Positions 9,276 through 18,428 are shown, numbered from the stretch's first letter. The stretch is 64,000 nt of DNA from Brevundimonas sp. NIBR10 (GCF_027912515.1 NZ_CP115464.1:682001-746000), one strand, 5' to 3'. Numbers and translations: made by a program. Notes: a model not told the origin generated them from the sequence alone.

Positions 9276-9340
9276 GTCGGCGAAACCGGGAAGGCTGAGA
9301 GCCGCCCTGACTAGCACGGGCGGGGACCGAGACCAGCCGC

Positions 9341-10171
9341 ATGATGGCCAACAGCTTCAAGATCGGCGTCGTCTGCGTGTCCTCGCGCTTCGATCCGGCG
9401 CGGGCCGAGGCCGTCAAGGCCTGGGTCGCCGAACACCACCCGGACGGCGACATCGCCATCACCTTCCATCCCGCCTGTTTCATGAAGCACGGCCATTTCG
9501 CCGGCGACGACCGGGCGCGGGCCGAGAGCTTCCTGGAGTACGCCAACGACCCGCGCTTCGACGCCGTCTGGTTCGCGCGCGGCGGCTACGGCTCGTGCAG
9601 GATGGTCGAGGCGGTGCTGCCCCACCTGAACGATGTGGCGCGCAAGAAGCGGTATCTCGGCTATTCCGACGTCGGTACCCTGCTGGCCGGGATGTACAAG
9701 GCTGGATTTGAGCACGTCGCCCACGGCCCCATGGCCTCGGATTCGGTGCGTCATGATGAGACGGCCAAGGGGGCGCTCGACTGGCTCGTCAACGGCGGCA
9801 AGTCCTGGCTGGAGCCGTCGCTGGTTTCCGGCGGCAAGAAGGCCGTCGCCTTCAACCTGACCATCATCGACCAGCTGCTGGGCACGGCGCTGGAGCCCGA
9901 CCTGACCGACCACGTCCTGATGATCGAGGAGGTGGGCGAGGCCCTGTACCGGATCGACCGGATGATGTTCCACCTGACCGGCCAGGCGTCGATGCGCAAA
10001 CTCGCCGGCATCCGCCTCGGCCGCGTCTCCGACATCACCTACAACGAGCCCGACTTCGGCCTGACCCCGGAGGAGATCGTCCGCTACTGGTGCGCGCGCT
10101 CGGGCATTCCCTATCTGGGCCCCGCCGACATCGGCCACGACGGCGGCAACAAGATCGTGCCGTTCGGCTGA
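9341..10171 (+). CDS. LD-carboxypeptidase (S66 family, LdcA/MccF-like)
   Basis: A 276-residue S66 serine peptidase. Visible landmarks are [12 protein letters not shown], the nucleophile region [13 protein letters not shown] (catalytic Ser in GYSD), the central EPSLVSGG strand, and the late [12 protein letters not shown] in place of the family's C-terminal histidine block. These enzymes remove the terminal D-alanine from murein tetrapeptide in the cytoplasm, producing the tripeptide that Mpl reuses; divergent placement from mpl supports this role. A second ATG follows at once (9344), so the start may be one codon later. An MccF-type immunity peptidase is the alternative but is less likely in this context. 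Confidence 0.85.
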   Translation: MMANSFKIGVVCVSSRFDPARAEAVKAWVAEHHPDGDIAITFHPACFMKHGHFAGDDRARAESFLEYANDPRFDAVWFARGGYGSCRMVEAVLPHLNDVARKKRYLGYSDVGTLLAGMYKAGFEHVAHGPMASDSVRHDETAKGALDWLVNGGKSWLEPSLVSGGKKAVAFNLTIIDQLLGTALEPDLTDHVLMIEEVGEALYRIDRMMFHLTGQASMRKLAGIRLGRVSDITYNEPDFGLTPEEIVRYWCARSGIPYLGPADIGHDGGNKIVPFG

Positions 10172-10211
10172 GTCTCGTGCCTTCGCCTGAATCCTGCGCT
10201 ATCAGCGCGCC

Positions 10212-11261
10212 ATGACCGTCCAACCTCGTCGTCGCAGTCGTGCCGGGCTTCTGGCCCCCTTCATCCTGGTCCTGATCGCGCTGGCGCTCTGGAGCGTCTG
10301 GTGGGTCTATCTGGCCGGACAGGTGCGCGAGCGGCTGGAGGCCCAGGTCCAGATCGCCAATCGCGGCGGGTGGACCGTCGGCTATCAGAAACTCGACGTC
10401 GGCGGCTGGCCCTTCCGCGTTCGGGTCGAGGCGTCCGCTCCGTCCGTCCGCGCGCCCTCCGGCCACGCGCTTACCGCGCCTCGGCTGGTGGCCCAGGCCG
10501 AGGCCTGGAACCCCGACAAGTGGGTCATCGTCGCGCCCGACGGCCTGGCCCTGACCCGCGCGGCCAAGGGTGTCGTCGACATCAAGGCCCCCGCCATCCG
10601 CGCCAGCGTCCATGGCCTGACCCAGCGCTGGCCCAATCTGGCGGTCGAACTGGCCCAGCCGACCTTCGTGGCACGGCCCGGCGCCGAGGCCTTTCCGATC
10701 TCGGCGGCGAAACAGATCGAATTCTACTTGCGGCCCCATCTGGCCCCGGCCACCGAGCCCGGGGCCGCGACCAGCGTGGACCTGCTGTTCCGCCTGATCG
10801 AGGCCCAGGGGCGCACCGGCGGCCCGGTCCGGGGCATGGCCCAGGACGGCACCCTGACCGCCCAGATCGAGACCGTGGTCGAACACGCTGACCGGCTGAA
10901 CGGCCCCGATGCGGCCGGGGTCCTGTCGGCCTGGTCCCGCGCAGGCGGTCGCTTCACCCGGGTGCGCGGCGAGCTTCAGGCGGGCGAGAGCAAGGCGACC
11001 CTGTCCAGCGGCGCCCTGTCGGCCCGCGCCGACGGGCGCCTGGAAGGCCAGCTGGCCTTGCAGGCGGTCAAGCCCCTGCCTGCCATCGCCGGTCTGGCCC
11101 GATCGGGCGGCGGCGGGGTCAATCGGGTCGGGGCGGCGGGCGCCGTGGCGGCGACGGCGGTCACGGGCGGCGCAGGCGACGTCGATCTGACGCTCATGTT
11201 CCGCGACGGCCGCACCTGGCTCGGCCCCTTCGCCCTCGCCCCGGCCCCGAAACTGTTCTGA
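10212..11261 (+). CDS. DUF2125 domain-containing protein
   Basis: A 349-residue protein with one N-terminal membrane helix (FILVLIALALWSVWWVYLAG, about residues 17-36) followed by a beta-rich periplasmic domain. The block VGYQKLDVGGWPFRVRVEASAP just after the helix is the DUF2125 signature. The C-terminus is glycine/alanine-rich and ends in LTLMFRDGRTWLGPFALAP. Function is unknown in the family. Its stop overlaps the start of the next gene by one base, so the two are probably an operon leading into hisC. Confidence 0.8.
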   Translation: MTVQPRRRSRAGLLAPFILVLIALALWSVWWVYLAGQVRERLEAQVQIANRGGWTVGYQKLDVGGWPFRVRVEASAPSVRAPSGHALTAPRLVAQAEAWNPDKWVIVAPDGLALTRAAKGVVDIKAPAIRASVHGLTQRWPNLAVELAQPTFVARPGAEAFPISAAKQIEFYLRPHLAPATEPGAATSVDLLFRLIEAQGRTGGPVRGMAQDGTLTAQIETVVEHADRLNGPDAAGVLSAWSRAGGRFTRVRGELQAGESKATLSSGALSARADGRLEGQLALQAVKPLPAIAGLARSGGGGVNRVGAAGAVAATAVTGGAGDVDLTLMFRDGRTWLGPFALAPAPKLF

Positions 11262-11992
11262 TGCCACCCGAGCCATCTTCGCCAGAGCCGCCCCTGCTGG
11301 TCGAGCCGGAGCTGGACCCCGCCGAGGTGCAGCGCAATCGAGCCCTGGCCGAGGCCCTGGGTGCCGTGATCGCCGATGGTCGCCTGCACGATGCCCCGCC
11401 GACCCCCGATGCCGACGCCCTGGCCCTGCGCGCCTTCCTCGCGGCGGCCCCCGGCCATCGCCAGTCCGTCCTGCTGCGTGCCGTCTGGGGCCGCTTGTCG
11501 GCCCCGTCCGCCCCGCCGCTCGTCGCCTGCGGCCCGGCGTCGCAACAGGTCGCCGCCGACCGCTTCGGCCTGCCCGTCCGCGCCGTCGCCGATCCCGACG
11601 CCGCACTGAGCGAGGCGCTCGCCGGAGCCCGCGCCGTGATCGATCTCGACACCCCCAAGCCCTGGTGGGGTCGGCTTCTGGCCCGGCCCGAGCTGCGGAT
11701 CATCGCCGCCCTGCCCGACGATGCGCTGGGCCTGCCGCGCGCCCTGATGGTCTCGAAGGAAACCTCCGGTCCTACCGGCGACGACCGCACCTTCTGGATC
11801 ACCGACAGCGCTCAGTCGGAAGCCCCGCTGACCGCCGCCCTGGCCGAGGTCGGCCTGTCGGGCCATCTGCTCGTCGCGGCGGGCGGGTTGAAGCTGGTGG
11901 TGCTGGCGGGCTATGTGCAGGCCCAGGACGGGCGGCTTTCGGCAGCCCCCGGCGCCCTCAAGGGCGTGATCGGCGCCGCCCCCGTATACTGA
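11261..11992 (+). CDS. Conserved hypothetical protein upstream of hisC
   Basis: A 243-residue, probably cytoplasmic protein without signal peptide or membrane segment. The N-terminus is rich in proline and acidic residues. The body contains alternating hydrophobic strands and helices (PLVACGPASQQVAADRFGLPVRAV, then ARAVIDLDTPKPWWGRLLARPELRIIAALPDD). I see no catalytic motif and do not recognise the family. The ATG overlaps the stop of the DUF2125 gene and hisC starts 12 bases after its stop, so co-transcription is likely; a link to aromatic amino acid or histidine metabolism is only positional. Confidence 0.7.
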   Translation: MPPEPSSPEPPLLVEPELDPAEVQRNRALAEALGAVIADGRLHDAPPTPDADALALRAFLAAAPGHRQSVLLRAVWGRLSAPSAPPLVACGPASQQVAADRFGLPVRAVADPDAALSEALAGARAVIDLDTPKPWWGRLLARPELRIIAALPDDALGLPRALMVSKETSGPTGDDRTFWITDSAQSEAPLTAALAEVGLSGHLLVAAGGLKLVVLAGYVQAQDGRLSAAPGALKGVIGAAPVY

Positions 11993-12004
11993 GAACCGCC
12001 CGCC

Positions 12005-13102
12005 ATGACCGACACGCTCGCCCCGACACCCAAGCCCGGCATCCTCGACATCGCCCCCTATGTCGGCGGCAAGGCCTCCATCGCCGGCATCGCCGAGCCG
12101 ATGAAGCTGTCGTCCAACGAGAATTCTCTGGGTGCCGGCGCCCTGGCGCGCGAGGCCTTCGCCGCCTCCCTGTCCAAGATCCACATCTACCCCGACGGCC
12201 ACGCCCTGAAGCTGCGCGCCGGGGTCGCCGACCACTATGGGCTGGAGCCCGGGCGGCTGATCTTCGGCAATGGTTCGGACGAGGTCTTCGCCCTGCTGAA
12301 CCAGGTCTATCTGACGGCCGGTGACAATGTCGTGGTCAGCCAGTACGGCTTCCTCGCCTACCAGATCAGCGCCAAGGGCTGCGAGGCCGAGGTCCGTCAG
12401 GCCCCCGAGACGAACTACAAATGCGATGTCGAGGCCATGCTGGCCCTGGTCGATGACCGGACCCGGCTAGTCTACATCTCCAGCCCGTCCAACCCGACCG
12501 GCAGCTACAACACCGGGGAGGAGATTCGCCGCCTGCACGCAGGCCTGGCCTCGAACGTCATCCTGGTCGTCGACGAGGCCTATGCCGAATACGTCGCCGC
12601 GCCGGACTGGGAAACCAGCCTGCCGCTGGCCCGGGACGCCGCCAATATCGTGGTCACCCGTACCTTCTCCAAGATCCACGGTCTGGGCGGCCTGCGCATC
12701 GGTTTCGGCTATGCGCCTCTGGCCGTGTGCCAGGCGGTCGATCGCATCCGCCTGCCGTTCAACGTCAACTGCGCGGGCCTCGAAGCGGCCCTCGCCGCCC
12801 TGTCCGACGAGGCCCACCAGAAGGCATCCCGCGACCTGGTCCAGACCTGGCTTCCCCGCCTGACCCAGGCCATCCGGGGCTTCGGGTTCGAGGTCCTGCC
12901 CAGCGTGGGCAACTTCATCCTGGTCATCTTCCCCGAAGAGGGCCGCACAGCCTCGGCCGCCAATGAGCATCTGATGAGCCGGGGCATCATCGTCCGCGCC
13001 GTCGGCGGCTACGGTCTGCCCAATGCGCTGCGCATCACGATCGGCACCGAAGACCAGAACCGCGCCGTCCTGGACGCGCTCAGCGAGTTCGCGGCGGGCT
13101 GA
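12005..13102 (+). CDS. hisC: Histidinol-phosphate aminotransferase
   Basis: A 365-residue fold-type I PLP enzyme. It carries LSSNENSLG (substrate arm), IFGNGSDEVF, YISSPSNPTGSY (Asn binding the cofactor), VVDEAYAEYV (Asp to pyridine N), and TFSKIHGLGGLRIGFG, which contains the PLP-binding lysine. The C-terminal ALRITIGTEDQN arginine binds the substrate carboxylate. It converts imidazole acetol phosphate and glutamate to histidinol phosphate, and HisC-like enzymes in this group can also aminate phenylpyruvate-type substrates. Third gene of a short plus-strand operon. Confidence 0.9.
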   Translation: MTDTLAPTPKPGILDIAPYVGGKASIAGIAEPMKLSSNENSLGAGALAREAFAASLSKIHIYPDGHALKLRAGVADHYGLEPGRLIFGNGSDEVFALLNQVYLTAGDNVVVSQYGFLAYQISAKGCEAEVRQAPETNYKCDVEAMLALVDDRTRLVYISSPSNPTGSYNTGEEIRRLHAGLASNVILVVDEAYAEYVAAPDWETSLPLARDAANIVVTRTFSKIHGLGGLRIGFGYAPLAVCQAVDRIRLPFNVNCAGLEAALAALSDEAHQKASRDLVQTWLPRLTQAIRGFGFEVLPSVGNFILVIFPEEGRTASAANEHLMSRGIIVRAVGGYGLPNALRITIGTEDQNRAVLDALSEFAAG

Positions 13103-13105
13103 TCG

Positions 13106-13522
13106 TCACGCCGCCTTGCGCGGTCGCCCGCCCTTGGCCCCGTTGGCCCGGGCGGCGGCGGCCTTGGCTGGGGTGCTGACGCTGCCGGCGCGACTGGCCC
13201 ACAGGGCGTCCATATATTTGCGATTGCCGAAATGGCCGGAGACCAGACCTGCGACCGAATAGTGGATGTCGGCCTCTTCCCACTCCAGGCCCGAACCGAA
13301 AGACCCCAGCAGCTGGACCTTGGCGATCTCTTCGGGCGGCAGGTCGCGCACGTCCTGGATCAGACTGGCGGGGATGGCGAAGGTGCAGCCGTTGGTCAGG
13401 TCGATGATCAGCCGCCCGGACTCCGCGTCATAGCGCACGGCTGACGCATGGGGGTCCTTGAGCAAGGATTCCTCGCCGCGCCGGGTTGCCGCCTCGAACT
13501 CGGCGTCTGTGACCTCAGCCAT
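13106..13522 (-). CDS. DUF2442 domain-containing protein
   Basis: A 138-residue small protein. Residues about 25-110 form the DUF2442 fold (DAESGRLIIDLTNGCTFAIPASLIQ, then IHYSVAGLVSGHFGNRKYMD). The C-terminal tail is lysine/alanine-rich and ends GRPRKAA, like a nucleic-acid-binding AT-hook. DUF2442 genes often partner DUF4160 genes in toxin-antitoxin-like pairs, but no partner is seen here. It converges on hisC with only a three-base gap. Confidence 0.75.
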   Translation of the reverse strand: MAEVTDAEFEAATRRGEESLLKDPHASAVRYDAESGRLIIDLTNGCTFAIPASLIQDVRDLPPEEIAKVQLLGSFGSGLEWEEADIHYSVAGLVSGHFGNRKYMDALWASRAGSVSTPAKAAAARANGAKGGRPRKAA

Positions 13523-13628
13523 GCTTCGCCTTCATCTCCTGTCGGCTTTCGACCAGCTTTCAAGTCCGAACCGACGGCCCGTGCCCGAGCCTCACAAGGA
13601 TCGAGTCGGGACGCCCAAATTTACCATC

Positions 13629-13763
13629 GTCATCCTCGCCCTTGTGGCGAGGATCCAGACTCACCGGCGGCTGGATGGGGCACGATGCTGAGTACGCACG
13701 CGCGACCCGGGTGAACTTCTACAAACCGAGTGTCTGGATCCTCGCCACAAGGGCGAGGATGAC
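13629..13763. repeat. Intergenic inverted repeat with 32-nt perfect arms
   Basis: The arms at 13629-13660 (beginning gtcatcctcgcccttgtggc) and 13732-13763 are exact reverse complements separated by 71 bases. Each arm also folds internally (cctcgcccttgtggcgagg). It sits between a DUF2442 gene and the 3' end of plsC, both on the minus strand. It looks like a non-autonomous palindromic repeat family, distinct in sequence from the element inside mpl. Confidence 0.85.
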
Positions 13764-13781
13764 GCCAGCGAAAATAACCCA

Positions 13782-14495
13782 TCATGTTGGGTTTTTCAAC
13801 AGCGCCGTCGACGCCCCCTCGATCCGCTCCTCCAGCAGAGCCATGAATTCCGCTCGCTTCAGCCCCGCCGGGATCACTGGCAGGAACTCATAGACCACCG
13901 TCCCCGGCGTCCGCCTGAACCCCTTGGCGTGCCAGTGCGCGCCCGAGTTGGTGGCCATGGGGACGCACGGACTGTCGAGGTCGCGGTACAGGGCGGCGAT
14001 GCCGGGCTTGTAGTCGGGCGCGGCGCCGGGCAGGCCGCGCGTGCCTTCGGGGAAGATCAGGATCTGGCGACCCTCGCCGAACCGGGCGCGGGCCTGGCGC
14101 ACCATGTCCTTCAGCGCCTTGGAATGGGCCGAGCGATCGACCGCGATCATCTTGGTCTTCCAGGCGAACCAGCCGAAGAAGGGCAGGGGCATCAGCTCCT
14201 TCTTCATCACGAAACAGTTGTCGGGCAGGAAGGCGAAGGGCGCGATGACGTCCAGCATGCCCTGGTGCTTGGACGCGATCAGGGCGGCGCCCACCGGCCG
14301 ATGTTCGAGGCCCCGCACCTCGACCCGGACCCCCGCGATCCAGCGCAGGCCGAACAGCACGAACCGCGCCCACATCCGGATCACCGTCATCGGCGCTCGA
14401 TAGGGCAGCAGCAGCACCGGCGACAGGGCGACGGCAAAGATCGCCATCGACAGATACAGCCAGGCGACGAACAGCAGCGACCGGATCGTGGTCAC
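13782..14495 (-). CDS. plsC: 1-acyl-sn-glycerol-3-phosphate acyltransferase (PlsC-like)
   Basis: A 237-residue membrane acyltransferase of phospholipid synthesis. An N-terminal hydrophobic region (SLLFVAWLYLSMAIFAVALSPVLLLPY) precedes the family blocks: SKHQGMLD (HX4D catalytic pair), MKKELMPLPFFGW, IAVDRS, and IFPEGTRG (the acyl-acceptor phosphate-binding motif). The GTG at 14495 is preferred because it begins just before the hydrophobic segment and overlaps the stop of the YdcF gene, although the frame is open further upstream. It forms an apparent operon with the YdcF, FtsX and FtsE genes. Confidence 0.85.
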   Translation of the reverse strand: MTTIRSLLFVAWLYLSMAIFAVALSPVLLLPYRAPMTVIRMWARFVLFGLRWIAGVRVEVRGLEHRPVGAALIASKHQGMLDVIAPFAFLPDNCFVMKKELMPLPFFGWFAWKTKMIAVDRSAHSKALKDMVRQARARFGEGRQILIFPEGTRGLPGAAPDYKPGIAALYRDLDSPCVPMATNSGAHWHAKGFRRTPGTVVYEFLPVIPAGLKRAEFMALLEERIEGASTALLKNPT

Positions 14496-15148
14496 GCGGC
14501 CTTCTCCGACTGCGCCGTCTCCGGCTCGGCGGGCGTGGGCGTCAGAGTCTCGCGCTCGCGGTGCCGGCCGGTGATCCGGTGCATTCCCTCGCGGCCCAGG
14601 ACGGCAAGATATTTCATGTATTCCAGCGTCATCCGCCGCGCCGTCACCGCCGCCTTCCACCAGCGCGTATTGTCCAGCGACGGCGTCTCGACCGCATAGG
14701 GATGCAGCCGGATGCCCGGGGCCACGCTGCGGATCTCCACCAGCGAACGCGGCATGTGATAGTCGGATGTCACCACGATCAGGTCGTCATAGCCATGCGA
14801 CCGGGCCCAGGCGGCGATCTCCTGGGCATTGCCCTCGGTGTCCTCGGCCTCGAACCCCAGGTCGACGCAGCAGTTGAACAGCCGGTTCGAGCCCGGCGTC
14901 AGGGCTCGCAGTTCCTGGCGGCGGACCTCCTTGTTGACGCCCGAGATCAGCACCCGGTCGCCCTTGCCCTGGTCCAGCAGGCGGATGGCGGCGTTGACCC
15001 GTTCGGCCGAGGGTCCGGTCAAGGCGACGATGGCGTCGGCCCGTGCTGGAGGATCCGCCGGCGTCAGGCCGCGCACCCGGTCCGCAAAGGCGAACAGGCC
15101 GACCACCCAGACCAGGGCGACGATGCCGATAAGCGTCAGAAACTTCAT
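14492..15148 (-). CDS. YdcF family protein (DUF218)
   Basis: A 218-residue protein with one N-terminal membrane helix (FLTLIGIVALVWVVGLFAFA) followed by the DUF218 domain: ADAIVALTG, GDRVLISG, EDTEGNAQEIAAWA and VVTSDYHMPRS. Family members bind S-adenosylmethionine or act on envelope precursors in the periplasm (ElyC/SanA relatives). The four-base overlap with plsC and the 15-base gap from ftsX suggest one transcript with an envelope role. The exact substrate is unknown. Confidence 0.82.
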   Translation of the reverse strand: MKFLTLIGIVALVWVVGLFAFADRVRGLTPADPPARADAIVALTGPSAERVNAAIRLLDQGKGDRVLISGVNKEVRRQELRALTPGSNRLFNCCVDLGFEAEDTEGNAQEIAAWARSHGYDDLIVVTSDYHMPRSLVEIRSVAPGIRLHPYAVETPSLDNTRWWKAAVTARRMTLEYMKYLAVLGREGMHRITGRHRERETLTPTPAEPETAQSEKAA

Positions 15149-15163
15149 CTGATCTCCCTATCG

Positions 15164-16045
15164 TCAGGCCCTGCGGCCGCCAAGTGTTCCGAACACGGCG
15201 ATTCTGGCCGCCACAAGCGCCACCGTAGCGGCCAGCAGGGGACATGGCGAGAGCCACAGCACGTCGCTCCAGGCCAAGGGCAGGGCGGCGGTCAGACCCG
15301 CCTCTCCGCCCAGCGCCCGCAACCCTGCCACAAGGGCCGCCGCCGCACCCGCCCCGACCAGTCCGGCCCCCGCCGCCAGCAGGCCGAAGCGCCGCTGGAA
15401 CAGCCAGGCGATGCCGCTCTCGGTCGCCCCCGACAGGCTCAGGGTCTCGATCACGGCCGATTGCGCCTTCATCCCCGCCCGGGTCGCATAGACGATGGCC
15501 GCCCCGGCCGCGCCTGCAGTCAACAAGAACCCCGCCAGGGCCATGGCGGTGATCAGGTTCGCCGCCCCCTCGACCTCGCCGCGCCACAGGGAATGATCGT
15601 CCACACTGGCGTCCAGCCCGGCCTGGGCCAACGCCCGGCTGAGCACCACGGCCGAGGCGGGCGCCTCCCGGTCCAGACGCACGGTGACCAGAAACGGCAG
15701 GGGCAGGTCGGGCAGGGCCGCCTCGCCCAGCCAGGGCCGCAGCAGGTCCTCCGCGGTCTTGCGATCCATGGCCACGGCCTCCTCGACGCCGTCGACCCCG
15801 GCCAGGGTCTCGGCGGCGCGTGCGGCGGCGGCGGGGCCGGTCTCGCCGACGCGGGGCCGCACCTGGACGGTCGCCTCGGCCCTCAGCTCCCCGGCCCAGC
15901 CCCTTGCCGCCCGGTCGGCCGCCATCGCTCCGACAGCGGCCAGACAGGCCATGAAACACAGGACCGCGATCACCGCCGCCAGCCAGCTCTCGCCGGCCGC
16001 ATCGCGCGGCAACAGACCCGGACGGCTGGGGAAGGGCGACTTCAT
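15164..16045 (-). CDS. ftsX: Cell division protein FtsX
   Basis: A 293-residue membrane subunit of the FtsEX complex, which controls septal murein hydrolases. A first membrane helix near residues 19-39 (WLAAVIAVLCFMACLAAVGA) precedes a periplasmic loop of about 110 residues with a SQ-like repeat region, then three helices in the C-terminal half, the normal FtsX topology. The start overlaps the ftsE stop by four bases, so the pair is translationally coupled. Sequence divergence is high, as usual for alphaproteobacterial FtsX; the call rests on topology plus pairing with ftsE. Confidence 0.85.
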   Translation of the reverse strand: MKSPFPSRPGLLPRDAAGESWLAAVIAVLCFMACLAAVGAMAADRAARGWAGELRAEATVQVRPRVGETGPAAAARAAETLAGVDGVEEAVAMDRKTAEDLLRPWLGEAALPDLPLPFLVTVRLDREAPASAVVLSRALAQAGLDASVDDHSLWRGEVEGAANLITAMALAGFLLTAGAAGAAIVYATRAGMKAQSAVIETLSLSGATESGIAWLFQRRFGLLAAGAGLVGAGAAAALVAGLRALGGEAGLTAALPLAWSDVLWLSPCPLLAATVALVAARIAVFGTLGGRRA

Positions 16046-16752
16046 GCGACCGCTCCGGTCAGCCTGCCGCGATCCAGCCGCAGCCGCCGCGCGCCCGACC
16101 GCTCGGCCAGGGCCTCGTCATGGCTGGCGATCAGCACCGTGGCCCCCAGCCGGTTCAGCGACTGGAACAGCATCAGCAGCTTGTCCGCCATGGCCTTGTC
16201 CACGCTGCCCGTCGGCTCGTCAGCGATGATCAGTTCGGGATTGCCCATGACGGCCCGCGCAATGGCCAGACGCTGTTTCTCCCCGCCCGACAACTGCGGC
16301 GGCCGGGCATCCATCCGCTCGCCCAGACCCACCCAGCGCAGCATCTCCTCGACGTCGGCATCGTACGACCCGGCCTTGCGGCCCGAGACCCGCAGGGTCA
16401 GGGCCGCGTTCTCGAACAGGTCCAGGTGGTCCAGCAGCCGGAAATCCTGGAACACCACCCCCATCCGCCGCCGGAAAGCCGGGGCCGATGCACGCGGCAG
16501 GTCGGTCACCTCCTGACCGAACAGGGCGATCCGGCCCGCCGTCGGCCGCTCGGCCAGGGTCAGCAACCTCAGCAGAGACGACTTTCCGGCCCCGGACGGC
16601 CCGGTAAGGAAGTGGAAAGAGCCCCGGGGCAATATGAGGTTAACGTCCCGCAGCACGTCGGGCGAATCGGCATAGCCGAAACCCACCCCCGCTAGGCGGA
16701 CGGTTTCGGACGCGGGTTCATCGGCGGCGGCGAGACGGGGCGGAGCAGTCAT
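16042..16752 (-). CDS. ftsE: Cell division ATP-binding protein FtsE
   Basis: A 236-residue ABC ATPase. It shows Walker A (GPSGAGKSSLL), Q-loop (VVFQDFRLLDHLD), signature (LSGGEKQRLAIARA), Walker B (LIIADEPTGSVD) and the H-loop (LIASHDEAL). The FtsE-type spacing and the overlapping FtsX gene identify it. The first 20 residues (TAPPRLAAADEPASE) are a non-conserved extension. The 66-base divergent gap to the zinc-finger gene contains a GC hairpin at 16767-16781. Confidence 0.9.
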   Translation of the reverse strand: MTAPPRLAAADEPASETVRLAGVGFGYADSPDVLRDVNLILPRGSFHFLTGPSGAGKSSLLRLLTLAERPTAGRIALFGQEVTDLPRASAPAFRRRMGVVFQDFRLLDHLDLFENAALTLRVSGRKAGSYDADVEEMLRWVGLGERMDARPPQLSGGEKQRLAIARAVMGNPELIIADEPTGSVDKAMADKLLMLFQSLNRLGATVLIASHDEALAERSGARRLRLDRGRLTGAVA

Positions 16753-16766
16753 TTTTTCTAATGGAC

Positions 16767-16781
16767 CGGGGCAAAGCCCCG
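16767..16781. other. Short GC hairpin in the ftsE / zinc-finger divergent promoter region
   Basis: The sequence cggggcaaagccccg folds into a six-pair stem with a three-base loop. On the minus strand it lies 15 bases upstream of the ftsE start and on the plus strand about 38 bases upstream of the MJ0042 gene, so it would be in one or both 5' leaders. Function is unknown. Confidence 0.4.
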
Positions 16782-16818
16782 ACGGGAGGGGGCTGAGAAA
16801 GCTCCGCAGTCAGACCGC

Positions 16819-17820
16819 ATGATACTGACCTGTCCGTCCTGCGCCACCAGCTATTTCACGCCCGATGAAGCGATCGGCGCGACCGGCCGTCGCGTCCGCT
16901 GCCGCACCTGCGCCCACACCTGGCACGCCAGCCTGGCCGACGAGCCGCTCGAGCTGTCCGAACCCGCCGATCCCGCCACCACGGTCCAGGCGGGCTTCGG
17001 CAAGCGGGATGAAGTCCCCGAGACCCTGGCCGAGACGCCCGCCCCCGAACTGCCCAAGGTCTTCCGCGCACGGGCCGAGGAACAGCGCCGCGTCCGCCGC
17101 GCCGCCACCCACGGTGCCGTCTGGGCCGGTCTGGCCAGCGTCTTCGTCGGCATCCTGGGGGCCGCCTGGCTGTTCCGGGTCGAGGTGGTGGACCTGTATC
17201 CGCGTGCCGCCGGCGCCTATGCCATGGTCGGCTCGCCCGTGAACCGTACCGGGCTGACGTTCGAGGCCATGGCCATCAAGGTCGCCCCCTATGATCCGGG
17301 CAAGGTCATCGTCTCGGGCGCGATCCGCAACATCCGCGACAAGGAGATCGTCTCGCCCGCCATCCGCGTCGCCCTGCTGGATGCTCACGGGGCCGAGATC
17401 GGCTTCAAGATCATCACCATCGACGCCGCCCCGGTCCTGCCCGGCGGGGTCCAGGGTTTCGCCGCCGTCGTCGCCGATCCGGGCCAGAAGATCGTCGGCA
17501 TCGGCGTCGATTTCGTCGACGAAAGCCGCACCGCCAAGGCCGCCGAGGCCGGCCACGGCGACGACGACAAGGCCGGGCACGGCGACGACCATGCAGCCCC
17601 CGCCGACCACGCCGCCGATCCCCACGCCGCACCCGAGCACGGCGATGCCTCCGCCGACGCCGCTCATGCGCCGGTCCAGCGCCCGCTTCCGACCGCCGAC
17701 GACCACGGCGCCCTGCGGCCTGCCATCAGCCACGAGGTCAATACGCCCCCGGCCCTGACCCCGGTCGACGCCCATCCCGTCGCCGCCCATCCCGCCCCGG
17801 CCGCCGCCGCCCATCACTGA
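16819..17820 (+). CDS. MJ0042-type zinc-finger / DUF3426 protein
   Basis: A 333-residue protein. The first 40 residues form the MJ0042 zinc ribbon (MILTCPSCATSY, then RVRCRTCAHTWHA; two CxxC pairs). A membrane helix at about residues 98-118 (GLASVFVGILGAAWLF) is followed by a DUF3426-like extracytoplasmic domain (VSGAIRNIRDKEIVSPAIRVALLD). The last 90 residues are low-complexity and histidine-, aspartate- and alanine-rich (HGDDDKAGHGDD, ending AAAAHH), which could bind metals. Often found near ftsE in alphaproteobacteria. Function is unknown. Confidence 0.82.
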   Translation: MILTCPSCATSYFTPDEAIGATGRRVRCRTCAHTWHASLADEPLELSEPADPATTVQAGFGKRDEVPETLAETPAPELPKVFRARAEEQRRVRRAATHGAVWAGLASVFVGILGAAWLFRVEVVDLYPRAAGAYAMVGSPVNRTGLTFEAMAIKVAPYDPGKVIVSGAIRNIRDKEIVSPAIRVALLDAHGAEIGFKIITIDAAPVLPGGVQGFAAVVADPGQKIVGIGVDFVDESRTAKAAEAGHGDDDKAGHGDDHAAPADHAADPHAAPEHGDASADAAHAPVQRPLPTADDHGALRPAISHEVNTPPALTPVDAHPVAAHPAPAAAAHH

Positions 17821-17885
17821 CCTCGAGGGGCGTCGCGCGCAGCCCGGCGCTCGACAGACGCCCCCGTCAGGCGGTATCGGCGGTC

Positions 17886-18428
17886 ATGGCTCCTTCCTCC
17901 CCCCCGACGGCCGCCCCTGAAATCCTGCTGTCCGAGGCGGAGATCGCCCGGGTCGTCGCCGATCTGGCCGCCCGCATCGCCCCCGTCATCGACGACGAGA
18001 CGGTCGCGGCGGTGCTCTTGACCGGCGGTCTGTGGTTCGCCGCCGACCTGACGCGGGCCCTGTCGCGGATCGGACGCAACGTCCGCTTCGACGCCCTGTG
18101 GCTCGCGTCCTACGGTGACGAGAAGACCAGCCGGGGCCGGATCGACGTCCATGCCCCGTTCCAGCGCTCGCTTCAGGGCCGCAAGGTGCTGATCCTCGAC
18201 GACGTCTTCGACACAGGCCTGTCGCTCGCCGAATCCGTCCGCATCGCGAAAGAGGCCGGCGCGGCCGAGGTCCTGACCTGCGTCTTCGCCAGGAAGCCCT
18301 TCCCCCTGCCGCGCGCGCCGGAGCCCGACTTCGTCGGCTGGGCCGCCCCCGACCGGTTCCTGGTCGGCTACGGCCTCGACAACGCCGGCGCCCTGCGCGG
18401 ACTGCCCGACATCTGCGCCCTGGATTGA
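17886..18428 (+). CDS. Phosphoribosyltransferase (hypoxanthine PRTase-like)
   Basis: A 180-residue type I phosphoribosyltransferase. The PRPP loop is VLILDDVFDTGLSL, with the acidic pair in DDVFDTG. Upstream blocks VLLTGGLWFAADLTRAL and VRFDALWLASYGDEKTSRG correspond to the pyrophosphate loop and the flexible hood typical of hypoxanthine/guanine PRTases. C-terminal PDFVGWAAPDRFLVGYGLD contributes purine stacking. Probably a purine salvage enzyme that makes IMP or GMP. Monocistronic by spacing. Confidence 0.82.
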   Translation: MAPSSPPTAAPEILLSEAEIARVVADLAARIAPVIDDETVAAVLLTGGLWFAADLTRALSRIGRNVRFDALWLASYGDEKTSRGRIDVHAPFQRSLQGRKVLILDDVFDTGLSLAESVRIAKEAGAAEVLTCVFARKPFPLPRAPEPDFVGWAAPDRFLVGYGLDNAGALRGLPDICALD

